The translations under genes and the position numbers were made by a program. 6,641 nt of DNA from Alphaproteobacteria bacterium (lineage in GTDB: Bacteria; Pseudomonadota; Alphaproteobacteria; Rickettsiales; UBA8987), in the NCBI GenBank assembly GCA_023269645.1, contig JAHFPR010000041.1, positions 4,860 through 11,500 on the forward strand, read 5' to 3'. This document shows positions 1-5,961 of this stretch, one piece after another. The stretch's first letter is position 1. Each line of letters starts with the position of its first letter. The notes below the pieces were generated by a model. The model ran no database searches and had not been told where the DNA came from. It saw only the letters and a program-made list of their open reading frames with translations.

Positions 1-1
1 C

Positions 2-3000
2 ATCCTGCGCGCGAAGGGCGATGATGCGGGCGAGCATGGCGGCACGATTGAGATGCTCGGCGATAAAGTGACAGTAGCCTCCGGCGCGAGGATCAACGCG
101 AGTGGCGAGGCGGGCGGCGGCACGGTGCATCTGGGCGGGCAATATCACGGCGAGGGCGCGACGCCGACGGCGAAAACGGCGACGCTGGAGGCAGGCGCGA
201 TGGTACGCGCCAACGCGCTTTCCGCAGGCGACGGCGGCGAGGCGATCCTGTGGTCGGGACAGTCCACGGACTTCCGTGGCAACATCCAGGCGCGCGGCGG
301 CCCCCTCTCCGGCAATGGCGGCTTTATCGAAACCTCTGGCGAAATGCTCAACGCCGACGGCGCAGCCTCCGCCTCCGCCCCCCACGGCAACAGCGGAACT
401 TGGCTCCTCGATCCGAATAACGTAAGCATCACCACCGCAGCGGAGCAGAATATCAACAAGGCCGACCTGACGAATGTCACCACCACGGCCGATACGGCGC
501 GGATACAGCCCGCCTCGATTCTCGGAAGCGTGGGCAATGGCGGCCTCAATGACGGCACGAATGTGAAGATCACTACCGGCAGCGCAGGTGCCAACTCCCA
601 AAGCGGCGACATCACCGTTTCTTCCGCCATCGCCAAGACGACGGGCGGCGACGCCACCCTCACCCTTTCCGCGACGCGGCGACTCCTGGTAAGCGCGAAT
701 ATTACTTCCACGAGCGGGAAGCTGAACGTCGTTCTCAACCCCGACAAGGATGGTATCGGCGGCTGGATGGCGTTCAATATAGCCAGTGTCCAGATCACCA
801 CGAACGGAGGCAACATCATCATCGCCGGGGGTGCTGACCCCGTCAATAATCCGGCATATATCCAGCCTCCTTCGGCTATTGCCGGCACTCTTGCTGCCAT
901 TGATCTTGGCTACGCCGCTTTCGCCAGCAATTGTACGCTGGATGCCACGGGTGCGGCGGGCGTGGGCGGGGACATCAAGATGTATGGCGGCTCCTCGATA
1001 GGTGGAGTCGGAGAGGTTAACGGCAGCATCGCTACCCTCAACACCACGATCAAGACCAATAACAGCGGCGCGATCCTGATGAACGGGCACAGCACCACCG
1101 CCCTGAATACGACAGGGGGCGGGCGCGGCGTGAATCTCTATGGCGGCACGGTGCAAACGGAGAACGGCCCGCTTACCATCAACGGCACCGGTACGACGGA
1201 TTCCGGCACGGGGGTGATCGCCAGCACCTACTACCAGAGCGGCATTTTCATGAACAGTGCCGTGGTGCAGGCGACGGGTACGGGGACGGTTTCGCTGACG
1301 GGCATCGCGGGCAGCGTGGCGAACTCGGTGGCGACGCAGCCGGGGATTTATATGAACGCCTCCACGGTTTCAGTGGCCAACGGCGCGATGACGCTGATCG
1401 GAACCGGGCAATCCGGCGCGAGCGCGGGCGCGGCCACCGGCTACGGCATCATGCTGGATGCTTCCTCCATCGTGCAATCCACCGGCAATTCCAACGGCAC
1501 GATCACGGTGACCGGAACCGGCTCGACCAAGGGCGCGTCCAGCCACGGCGTGTACATCTATAACGGCAGCAAGATCACCTCCGTCAACGGCGCGGTCAGC
1601 GTCACCGGAACCACGGCGACCAACGGCGCGACAGGCTACGGCGTGGATCTCGATACCACCGCCAAAATCGAATCCACCGGCGCGGCAGGCATCACCGTCA
1701 AAGCCAGCGGAACCTCGTCGGACATCATGGACGCGAACAGCAATAACGTCATCGGTGGCGGCTCGGCTTCGGGCGCGATCACCCTGCAGGCGGACGACTG
1801 GAGTCTCACCAACATCTCCGTCCAGACTAGCGGCGCGCTCAATATCTTTCCGTATACGGCGGGCACGGGTATGTCAATCGGCACCAACGACATGGCCGGC
1901 TTCTTCGTTTCCGACGCCGATATGGTGCTGATGCATCTGGGCAGCGTGAGCTCGGTGAGTTTCGGTGACGCCACTTATACCGGCACTATGGGTATCGCTC
2001 CCAGCACCACCACCTTCAGCAAGCCGCTGACCTTTACCACCAAAAGCGGAAGTTTTATACAGATTGATGGTGTCATTACCACCTCCTATACCGGCGGTAC
2101 TGCGGTCACCATAACTTCCGGCGATGCCATCAATGATTACGTCGGCATCAGCGATACCGGCGTTGCCGGCAGCGCGAATATCCTGTACAACGCCAATAAC
2201 GGCACGGACGTAGAAGGAACCATCACCTCCAGCGGCGCGGTGCTGAATGTGACCATCAACGGCGATGCCGATGCGAACAGCAGCGGCAATGATTATTTTA
2301 ATGGAGCGACGATCACCACCAAGGGCGGCAACATCATCATCGGCGGCGGGGCGAGTCCTTCCACCACGGCGGCATATGGTGTTGCAAGTTCAAGACATGG
2401 CGTATCGATGAACGCTACCACACTGGACGCCAGGAACAGCGGCGCGGGTGGCAGCATCACCATCAACGGCCACGGCTATATGGCAGGGACGAACGCCGGT
2501 TACGGTGTATACCTGCCAGGTGCCACGGTTGAAACGGATGGCATCGGCACGATCACCATCAACGGAACCGGCGGTTCGGGCAGCAACGGCACTAATTATG
2601 GCGTGCGGCTTCTCAAGAGCGGTGTTGTTAGCCAGATTCTTACGACCTCCGGCGCGATCTCCATCACCGGCGGCGGCGGCACGGGAGCCAATAATTATGG
2701 CCTCATCACCGATAACAACAGCGAGGTCATCGGCAACGGTTCGACAACGGGGCCGATAACATTAGCCACCGATAGCTGGTCGCTCGGCACGGGGACATCG
2801 GTGCAGACTTCCGGCGCGCTCACCGTCAAGCCCTATACTCCAGCCACCACGATGGCACTGGGTACCACCGGCAGCAATTTCAACATTTCGGCTACCGATC
2901 TCGGCTACCTGAACCTGGGTGGCGTAAGTGGGATGACGTTCGGGGACAGCAGCACCGGCGCAATCAATAGCAACACCGGCAATTATTTTTTCACCAAGCC

Positions 3001-5104
3001 GCTCACCTACACCACCAACGGCGCGCTCATCACGGTCAATAACAACCTGATTGCCTCCGGCGGCACCGGGAGCTTTACCTTCAACGGCCCCGCTTATTTG
3101 AACGACGCTAACGTATTCACCCCCAACCGGACAATCACTTTCAACGGCGCGGTCACGGTGGGGGGGTCGTCTCCTACGCTGACTGCCGGAACCAGCACAA
3201 TTACCTTCGCCAGCACTATCAATACTGTCAGTTCGAACAACACTGGTACGTTAACGGCCACCGCCGGAACATTCAGTTTCAGCGGGGACATAGGTGGAAT
3301 CAAGGCGTTGTCGAGTTTATACCTTACCTCCACCAATTCACTGACCCTGCCCTCCATCACAAGCGGCGAGATACTCGTGCAGACCACAGGCGCAGCGGCA
3401 GACCTCACTATTCCCGTCGGCAAAGTAATTACGGCTAAACTGGGGGGTGGCTTCAACGAAGATGGCTCTGATAGTCCCATTACACCGATGATACTGGCAG
3501 CAGGGAGAAACTTTATCAATAATGCCGGGTCGGGTGCGCTGGTGATGGATTATGATCAGTTCGGCACTCCGCAGCTCCAAAGCTGGGTAATTTATTCGAC
3601 GAGCCCGACGGGAGATACGGTCGGCGGGCAGATCGCAGGCGGGCTGGTGGCGGATGCGCGGAAATATTCCTGCACCTATGCTGGCTGCCTGGATACCAGC
3701 ACGAACGAACAGAACCTTTTCCGCTACAGTTATACGCCGACGCTGACGATCACACCCGTCGCGCAATCCATCACCTATGGCAGTGCTGCGACCTTAAACG
3801 GGTACAGTTATACAGTGAGCGGCTACAACAGCGGCGATTCTGTCTCCACCAACAGTATCACTGGCGCTGTCACCGGCACGAGCACCTACGCACCTGGCAC
3901 TAATGTTGGAACCTACAATATTGATTACAGTAGCAGTACATTGTTCTCGTCACAGGGCTATGGGTTTTCGTATGCAAACAATGCGACGGCTATCACCGTT
4001 GGGAAGAAGACGCTGACGCCGACGGTTCAGGCGCACAGTATCACGTATGGGGATGCGGCACCGACGCTGGATAAAGCGGTTGCGGGGGATGTAAGCTGGA
4101 ACGGCGGGTTCTACGGCGGGGATAACACGTCGGCGCTTTCTGCGGTGACGTTCACGGATACGTACAGCCAGGGGAACAACGCGGGGAGCTACGCGCTGGG
4201 CATCTCCGGCATCACGTCCACGAACTACCAGCTTGGCGCGGTGACGAACGGTACGCTGACGGTTGGGAAGAAGACGCTGCTGGCGGTGGCGAATGATCTT
4301 TCGGTGCAGATGACTTCCACCAGCCCGGATTTTACATTTATGTATAGCGGATTTGTCAACGGCGATGATGCCACCAGCGCAGGGCTTGCGGGCACACCGA
4401 CTGTTATCAGCCCAGTACAGTTTGCAAGTCTTGCACCAGGCAGTTACAATATCCAGCTTGATCCGATCGGGATCACAACGACGAATTATACCGTCGCAGA
4501 AGGCACGCCGCGCGGCAGGCTGACAGTGGTGGCAGTCGGACCCTTTAGCAGCAGTTCTGGTAGTGGCGGCGGTAGCAGTTCGGGAGGCACTTCCAGCAGC
4601 AGTTCGGGCGGAAGTTCCGGCAGTGGCTCGGAAAGCGGTGGCAGTTCCGGAGGCATCTCCAGCAGCGGCAGTACGGGTAGCGGTTCAGGATCAAATAATG
4701 ATAATAGCTCAGGTGTAGGCAGCACGATTTCTCCTGAAGTGGAAAAAATCCTGGCCAGTTTTTATGTTTCCCAATCTTCGTCCGCGCCACAGAATAACTA
4801 CTATGATAATGGCGGATCGAATGCCTGGAACGAACCCTCAACTGGTGGAAGGGGGGGCAACGCATCTTCCGATACAGCACCTTCCCGCCATGACAGAGAG
4901 GAAAGTGCTTCCGATGAAGGAAGCTCCGCGACCGATTCCGGGGAAGGCGAGGGCAGCTCTCAGGATCAGGTAAAGGATACGAAAAACAGTATGTATCATA
5001 ATTATCCGGCGGCACTGCTGCCCTCCCCTGACCTCGTTACCATTGATGACCGCATCATGGACTCCCTTACCCAACCTACCCCGCACACCCATCACGGGGA
5101 ATAA
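2..5104 (+). CDS. Large filamentous-haemagglutinin-type exoprotein with MBG repeats (5' partial)
   Basis: Seen: an open frame from the window edge to TAA at 5102-5104, 1700 residues, with no signal peptide or start in view. The first in-frame ATG (53) lies inside continuous repeat sequence and is not a credible start. Residues 77-145 hold the conserved run of this family: AILWSG, TDFRGNIQARGG, GFIETSG, then GTWLLDPNNV. Two homologous beta-helix modules follow (about residues 228-695 and 736-1019), then a segment with RNFINNAG (about 1169) and SWVIYS (about 1194), three MBG-like repeats (1245-1512), a Ser/Gly linker (1516-1574) and a hydrophilic tail. Composition is rich in G, S, T, N and A, with apparently only three cysteines. 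Known of the family: such proteins are usually exported by two-partner secretion and act in adhesion, aggregation or biofilm. Inferred: the missing N-terminus carries the secretion-signal domain. No C-terminal barrel is present, which argues against a classical autotransporter. The ligand is unknown. Confidence 0.9.
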   Translation: MLRAKGDDAGEHGGTIEMLGDKVTVASGARINASGEAGGGTVHLGGQYHGEGATPTAKTATLEAGAMVRANALSAGDGGEAILWSGQSTDFRGNIQARGGPLSGNGGFIETSGEMLNADGAASASAPHGNSGTWLLDPNNVSITTAAEQNINKADLTNVTTTADTARIQPASILGSVGNGGLNDGTNVKITTGSAGANSQSGDITVSSAIAKTTGGDATLTLSATRRLLVSANITSTSGKLNVVLNPDKDGIGGWMAFNIASVQITTNGGNIIIAGGADPVNNPAYIQPPSAIAGTLAAIDLGYAAFASNCTLDATGAAGVGGDIKMYGGSSIGGVGEVNGSIATLNTTIKTNNSGAILMNGHSTTALNTTGGGRGVNLYGGTVQTENGPLTINGTGTTDSGTGVIASTYYQSGIFMNSAVVQATGTGTVSLTGIAGSVANSVATQPGIYMNASTVSVANGAMTLIGTGQSGASAGAATGYGIMLDASSIVQSTGNSNGTITVTGTGSTKGASSHGVYIYNGSKITSVNGAVSVTGTTATNGATGYGVDLDTTAKIESTGAAGITVKASGTSSDIMDANSNNVIGGGSASGAITLQADDWSLTNISVQTSGALNIFPYTAGTGMSIGTNDMAGFFVSDADMVLMHLGSVSSVSFGDATYTGTMGIAPSTTTFSKPLTFTTKSGSFIQIDGVITTSYTGGTAVTITSGDAINDYVGISDTGVAGSANILYNANNGTDVEGTITSSGAVLNVTINGDADANSSGNDYFNGATITTKGGNIIIGGGASPSTTAAYGVASSRHGVSMNATTLDARNSGAGGSITINGHGYMAGTNAGYGVYLPGATVETDGIGTITINGTGGSGSNGTNYGVRLLKSGVVSQILTTSGAISITGGGGTGANNYGLITDNNSEVIGNGSTTGPITLATDSWSLGTGTSVQTSGALTVKPYTPATTMALGTTGSNFNISATDLGYLNLGGVSGMTFGDSSTGAINSNTGNYFFTKPLTYTTNGALITVNNNLIASGGTGSFTFNGPAYLNDANVFTPNRTITFNGAVTVGGSSPTLTAGTSTITFASTINTVSSNNTGTLTATAGTFSFSGDIGGIKALSSLYLTSTNSLTLPSITSGEILVQTTGAAADLTIPVGKVITAKLGGGFNEDGSDSPITPMILAAGRNFINNAGSGALVMDYDQFGTPQLQSWVIYSTSPTGDTVGGQIAGGLVADARKYSCTYAGCLDTSTNEQNLFRYSYTPTLTITPVAQSITYGSAATLNGYSYTVSGYNSGDSVSTNSITGAVTGTSTYAPGTNVGTYNIDYSSSTLFSSQGYGFSYANNATAITVGKKTLTPTVQAHSITYGDAAPTLDKAVAGDVSWNGGFYGGDNTSALSAVTFTDTYSQGNNAGSYALGISGITSTNYQLGAVTNGTLTVGKKTLLAVANDLSVQMTSTSPDFTFMYSGFVNGDDATSAGLAGTPTVISPVQFASLAPGSYNIQLDPIGITTTNYTVAEGTPRGRLTVVAVGPFSSSSGSGGGSSSGGTSSSSSGGSSGSGSESGGSSGGISSSGSTGSGSGSNNDNSSGVGSTISPEVEKILASFYVSQSSSAPQNNYYDNGGSNAWNEPSTGGRGGNASSDTAPSRHDREESASDEGSSATDSGEGEGSSQDQVKDTKNSMYHNYPAALLPSPDLVTIDDRIMDSLTQPTPHTHHGE
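230..430 (+). other. Conserved FHA-type segment ending in the TWLLDP motif
   Basis: Protein sub-region. It reads GGEAILWSG (from 233), TDFRGNIQARGG, NGGFIETSG (ending about 340) and GTWLLDPNNVSI (from 395). This ordered motif set is typical of the junction between the N-terminal haemagglutination/secretion part and the variable repeat body in large TPS exoproteins. The motifs are read directly; the assignment rests on recalled family knowledge. It implies that much of the N-terminal part lies just upstream of the window. Confidence 0.75.
1121..1720 (+). repeat. Six degenerate ~34-residue beta-helix repeats, array 1
   Basis: Each unit begins with a G-[VI]-x-[LMI] turn, runs through a polar x-S/T-x-V strand and ends in a T-x-T-GT-like strand with a Gly/Ser/Ala loop. 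Examples are GRGVNLYGG, SGIFMNSAVV, PGIYMNASTV, YGIMLDASSI, HGVYIYNGSK and YGVDLDTTAK. The aligned glycine codons start at 1127, 1241, 1343, 1445, 1547 and 1640, giving spacings of 114, 102, 102, 102 and 93 nt. The regular period and strand/turn pattern suit rungs of a right-handed beta-helix. Nucleotide identity between units is low, so the duplication is old. Confidence 0.75.
1772..2086 (+). repeat. Duplicated module terminal block, copy 1
   Basis: This 105-residue block begins GAITLQADDWSL and passes through SVQTSGALNIFPYT, SDADMVLMHLGSVSSVSFGD and FSKPLTFTT to VITTS. It aligns along its whole length with the block at 2750-3058. Similarity is clear at protein level but low at DNA level, so this is an ancient internal duplication and not a recent copy. 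Confidence 0.75.
2396..2749 (+). repeat. Second array of the same ~34-residue repeats (three full, one partial)
   Basis: Units start at HGVSMNATTL, YGVYLPGATV, YGVRLLKSGV and YGLITDNNSE. Their aligned glycine codons are at 2399, 2504, 2600 and 2699, so spacings are 105, 96 and 99 nt. The unit pattern matches array 1. The array ends in the same way, with a VIG-G-(S/T) stretch leading into the G-x-ITL block, which marks it as a shorter copy of the same structural module. Confidence 0.7.
2750..3058 (+). repeat. Duplicated module terminal block, copy 2
   Basis: This 103-residue block begins GPITLATDSWSL and passes through SVQTSGALTVKPYT, SATDLGYLNLGGVSGMTFGD and FTKPLTYTT to LIAS. It parallels the copy at 1772-2086 motif by motif and in the same order. 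Both copies follow an array of about 34-residue repeats, so the whole unit (array plus block) was duplicated. Confidence 0.75.
3734..4537 (+). repeat. Three tandem MBG-like repeats
   Basis: The approximate boundaries are 3734-4000, 4001-4264 and 4265-4537. The first has SITYGSAATL and ends AITV. The second starts GKKTLTPTVQ, has SITYGDAAPTL and NYQLGAVTNGTLTV. The third starts GKKTLLAVAN, lacks the YG(D/S) motif (it has SVQMTSTSPDFTF), but keeps SGF-NGDDATSAGL and NYTVAEG-RLTV. The pattern fits MBG/YDG-type beta-sandwich domains found near the C-terminus of large bacterial exoproteins (family knowledge). An 18-bp perfect DNA repeat (3998-4015 and 4262-4279) marks the two GKKTL junctions. Confidence 0.8.
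4547..4723 (+). repeat. Ser/Gly-rich low-complexity linker
   Basis: This tract of 59 residues is mostly Ser and Gly, with short recurrent units such as SSSGG and SGSGS. Serine is encoded by a mix of AGC, AGT, TCC and TCG, so it is not a simple microsatellite, although AGCAGTTC-type units recur. It separates the MBG repeats from a hydrophilic tail and probably acts as a flexible spacer. Confidence 0.85.
4724..5104 (+). other. Hydrophilic, charged C-terminal tail of the exoprotein
   Basis: Protein sub-region of about 126 residues after the linker. A short possibly helical piece (SPEVEKILASFYV) comes first. Next come N/Y/G-rich sequence (QNNYYDNGGSN), an acidic and Ser-rich part (REESASDEGSS, DSGEGEGSSQ), and an end with NYPAALLPSPDLVTIDD, three histidines and HHGE. 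It has no hydrophobic membrane span, no alternating amphipathic barrel strands, no LPXTG and no terminal aromatic residue, so it does not look like a membrane anchor. I do not recognise a domain here. Confidence 0.6.
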
Positions 5105-5132
5105 AGATAGGGACTAGTCCTGCAGGTGCTAG
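5105..5132. other. Residual convergent intergenic segment, no clear terminator
   Basis: These 28 bp separate the exoprotein stop from the IS and end in the left CTAG copy. The segment contains the perfect 10-bp palindrome GGACTAGTCC (5111-5120) and an overlapping CCTGCAGG (5119-5126). Neither has a loop-forming stem followed by a T-run, so neither is a convincing intrinsic terminator. Confidence 0.6.
5129..5132. repeat. Target-site duplication CTAG, left copy
   Basis: CTAG lies directly outside the left inverted repeat and is matched by CTAG at 5962-5965 outside the right one. Because CTAG is palindromic, a 2-bp TA duplication with longer inverted repeats is equally compatible. Confidence 0.75.
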
Positions 5133-5150
5133 GCACTGTTAACAAAGGTA
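5133..5150 (+). repeat. IS left terminal inverted repeat
   Basis: GCACTGTTAACAAAGGTA. It pairs with the complement of 5944-5961 with one mismatch (A versus G at the twelfth base). It contains the GTTAAC palindrome. A weak TATTAT at 5149-5154 could be part of an inward promoter, but no good -35 is visible. Confidence 0.85.
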
Positions 5151-5163
5151 TTATTGTGGTATG

Positions 5164-5188
5164 CTGCTCCTGCCGCAAGGAGGGGCAG
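5164..5188 (+). promoter_or_regulatory. Transposase ribosome binding site inside a predicted hairpin
   Basis: AAGGAGG (5177-5183) sits 8 nt before ATG 5192 and decides that start. CTGCTCCT (5164-5171) can pair with AGGGGCAG (5181-5188): 8 pairs including one G-U, with a 9-nt loop. The pairing covers the 3' half of the Shine-Dalgarno. Some IS elements use such structures to block translation of transcripts entering from outside. Pairing is seen directly; the regulatory role is inferred. Confidence 0.5.
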
Positions 5189-5191
5189 AGT

Positions 5192-5572
5192 ATGGACGAA
5201 CGCTTATTTCCTATCACGCGCGAGTTTTTCGACGCGCAGATTAAACCATTGATTGAAGAAGAATATATCTGGAAGGGGCGTCCGCCTGAGGTCAGTCATT
5301 ACCATGTATTCTGCGCCATTTTATACGTGCTGCGCGTGGGCTGCCCCTGGCGCGACCTGCCGAGTTGCTACGGCGATTGGCACACCGTCTACACCCGCTT
5401 CAAGCGTGGCTCTGAGCGCGGTCTGTGGTGGCGTGTGCTCATCACGTTGCAACAGCGCAAAAAGATGCGGCTCAACGTGGTGCTGGTGGATTCAACTGCG
5501 ATGAAAGTCCACCGCCACGGCGGCGGGCAAAAAGGGGGCAGCAGAGTAAAGGGGTCACCCGCGCGGGCATGA
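5192..5572 (+). CDS. IS5-family transposase, N-terminal frame (ORF A)
   Basis: This frame encodes 126 residues. The start at ATG 5192 is chosen for its strong AAGGAGG at 8-nt spacing; an upstream GTG at 5126 lies outside the element and is rejected. Residues about 45-90 carry the VGCPWRDLP and YGDWHTVYTRFKRW-like pattern (here RFKRGSERGLWWRVL) typical of the N-terminal DUF4096-type domain of IS5-family transposases. The first catalytic Asp is D100 in VLVDST. The family-like sequence continues to about HRHGGG (codons near 5516-5527). After that the frame reads unrelated residues and stops at TGA 5570-5572. The rest of the catalytic domain lies in the -1 frame. A -1 shift would give one protein of about 254 residues, normal for the family. 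Without a shift the product lacks the second and third catalytic residues and would not transpose. Confidence 0.88.
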   Translation: MDERLFPITREFFDAQIKPLIEEEYIWKGRPPEVSHYHVFCAILYVLRVGCPWRDLPSCYGDWHTVYTRFKRGSERGLWWRVLITLQQRKKMRLNVVLVDSTAMKVHRHGGGQKGGSRVKGSPARA

Positions 5573-5955
5573 CGACCAAGCTGCACCTGGCTATCACAGC
5601 CGAGGGGCACGTGGTGGAAGCCATGCTTACTGCGGGCAATGTGTCGGATATTACGGTGGCCGATGAACTGACGGCAGAGGTGGTGGGCTGCTATGTCGTG
5701 GAGGACATGGGCTACGATTCCGATGCGCACAGAGCCGCGCTGGAAGCCAATAATAACGTGCCGGTGATACCCGGAAGAAAGAATCGGAAGGTCAAGATCG
5801 TTTACGATAAAACCGTCTATACCTTGCGGCAACGTATCGAAAATTTCTTCGCAAAACTCAAGGAAAACAGACGGCTGACAGTGCGTTATGAAAAATCCGA
5901 CACCGCATTCCTCGCCTTCATCGCACTCGCTATCCTTAAATCTTACCTTCGTTAA
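5527..5955 (+). CDS. IS5-family transposase, C-terminal catalytic frame (ORF B, -1 frame)
   Basis: The frame continues the transposase from the shift zone (about 5516-5548) to TAA 5953-5955. It has KGVTRAGMTTKLHLAI, the second catalytic Asp in VVEDMGYDSD (5704-5706), and the signature YTLRQRIENFFAKLK, which fits Y-(2)-R-(3)-E-(6)-K exactly: Tyr 5818, Arg 5827, catalytic Glu 5839, Lys 5860. This is the IS4/IS5 DDE pattern. The listed start marks the shift zone and is not an initiation codon. The first in-frame Met (ATG 5569) overlaps the ORF A stop as ATGA, so reinitiation could make a separate 128-residue product, but that product would lack the first catalytic Asp. Either a programmed -1 shift or a one-base indel in the A5G5 tract (5529-5538) explains the split. 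Confidence 0.85.
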   Translation, partial: AKRGQQSKGVTRAGMTTKLHLAITAEGHVVEAMLTAGNVSDITVADELTAEVVGCYVVEDMGYDSDAHRAALEANNNVPVIPGRKNRKVKIVYDKTVYTLRQRIENFFAKLKENRRLTVRYEKSDTAFLAFIALAILKSYLR

Positions 5956-5961
5956 CAGTGC
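5944..5961 (-). repeat. IS right terminal inverted repeat
   Basis: TACCTTCGTTAACAGTGC, the complement of the left end with one mismatch. The transposase stop codon (TAA, 5953-5955) lies inside this repeat, within GTTAAC, so the coding frame runs to the very end of the element. Confidence 0.85.

Larger units (their letters stand above)
5133..5961 (+). mobile_element. Complete IS5-family insertion sequence (829 bp)
   Basis: The element is bounded by inverted repeats GCACTGTTAACAAAGGTA (5133-5150) and its complement at 5944-5961, matching at 17 of 18 positions, with CTAG on each side. It carries a single transposase split over two frames, with IS4/IS5-type DDE and Y-R-E-K motifs. Length, ends and the CTAG/TA target suit the IS5 family, possibly the IS427-like group; the subgroup is from memory and tentative. 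Intact ends and an exact target duplication suggest a fairly recent insertion. It carries no passenger gene. Confidence 0.9.

Noticed and set aside
53..55. ATG as the start of the large exoprotein
   Set aside because: The frame is open to the window edge and reads continuous family-like repeat sequence before it (GEHGGTIE), with no ribosome binding site.
145..900. 251-codon open frame on the - strand
   Set aside because: It lies wholly antisense to the exoprotein. Its composition (P, A, V, S runs) reflects the complement of a Gly/Thr/Ala-rich frame, and no domain is recognisable.
1121..2749. Regular ~100-nt periodicity as a possible CRISPR-like array
   Set aside because: The units are degenerate at DNA level, in frame, and coding. 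There are no identical short repeats with unique spacers.
3094..3766. Two overlapping - strand open frames of about 140 codons
   Set aside because: Shadows of the exoprotein frame in GC-rich sequence; they overlap each other and show no start signals or motifs.
4486..5095. Pro/Leu/Glu-rich and His/Arg-rich open frames on the - strand
   Set aside because: They are the complement of the Ser/Gly linker and tail. The apparent repeats simply mirror the linker.
4724..5104. C-terminal autotransporter beta-barrel
   Set aside because: The tail is hydrophilic and acidic, with no alternating amphipathic strands and no terminal aromatic residue.
5111..5126. Overlapping SpeI and SbfI-type sites as a possible cloning scar
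   Set aside because: Both are short palindromes that occur by chance, and the surrounding sequence matches a natural IS target with intact gene ends.
5126..5191. GTG start extending transposase ORF A upstream
   Set aside because: It would begin outside the IS and run through the inverted repeat. ATG 5192 has a strong Shine-Dalgarno and begins the family-like sequence.
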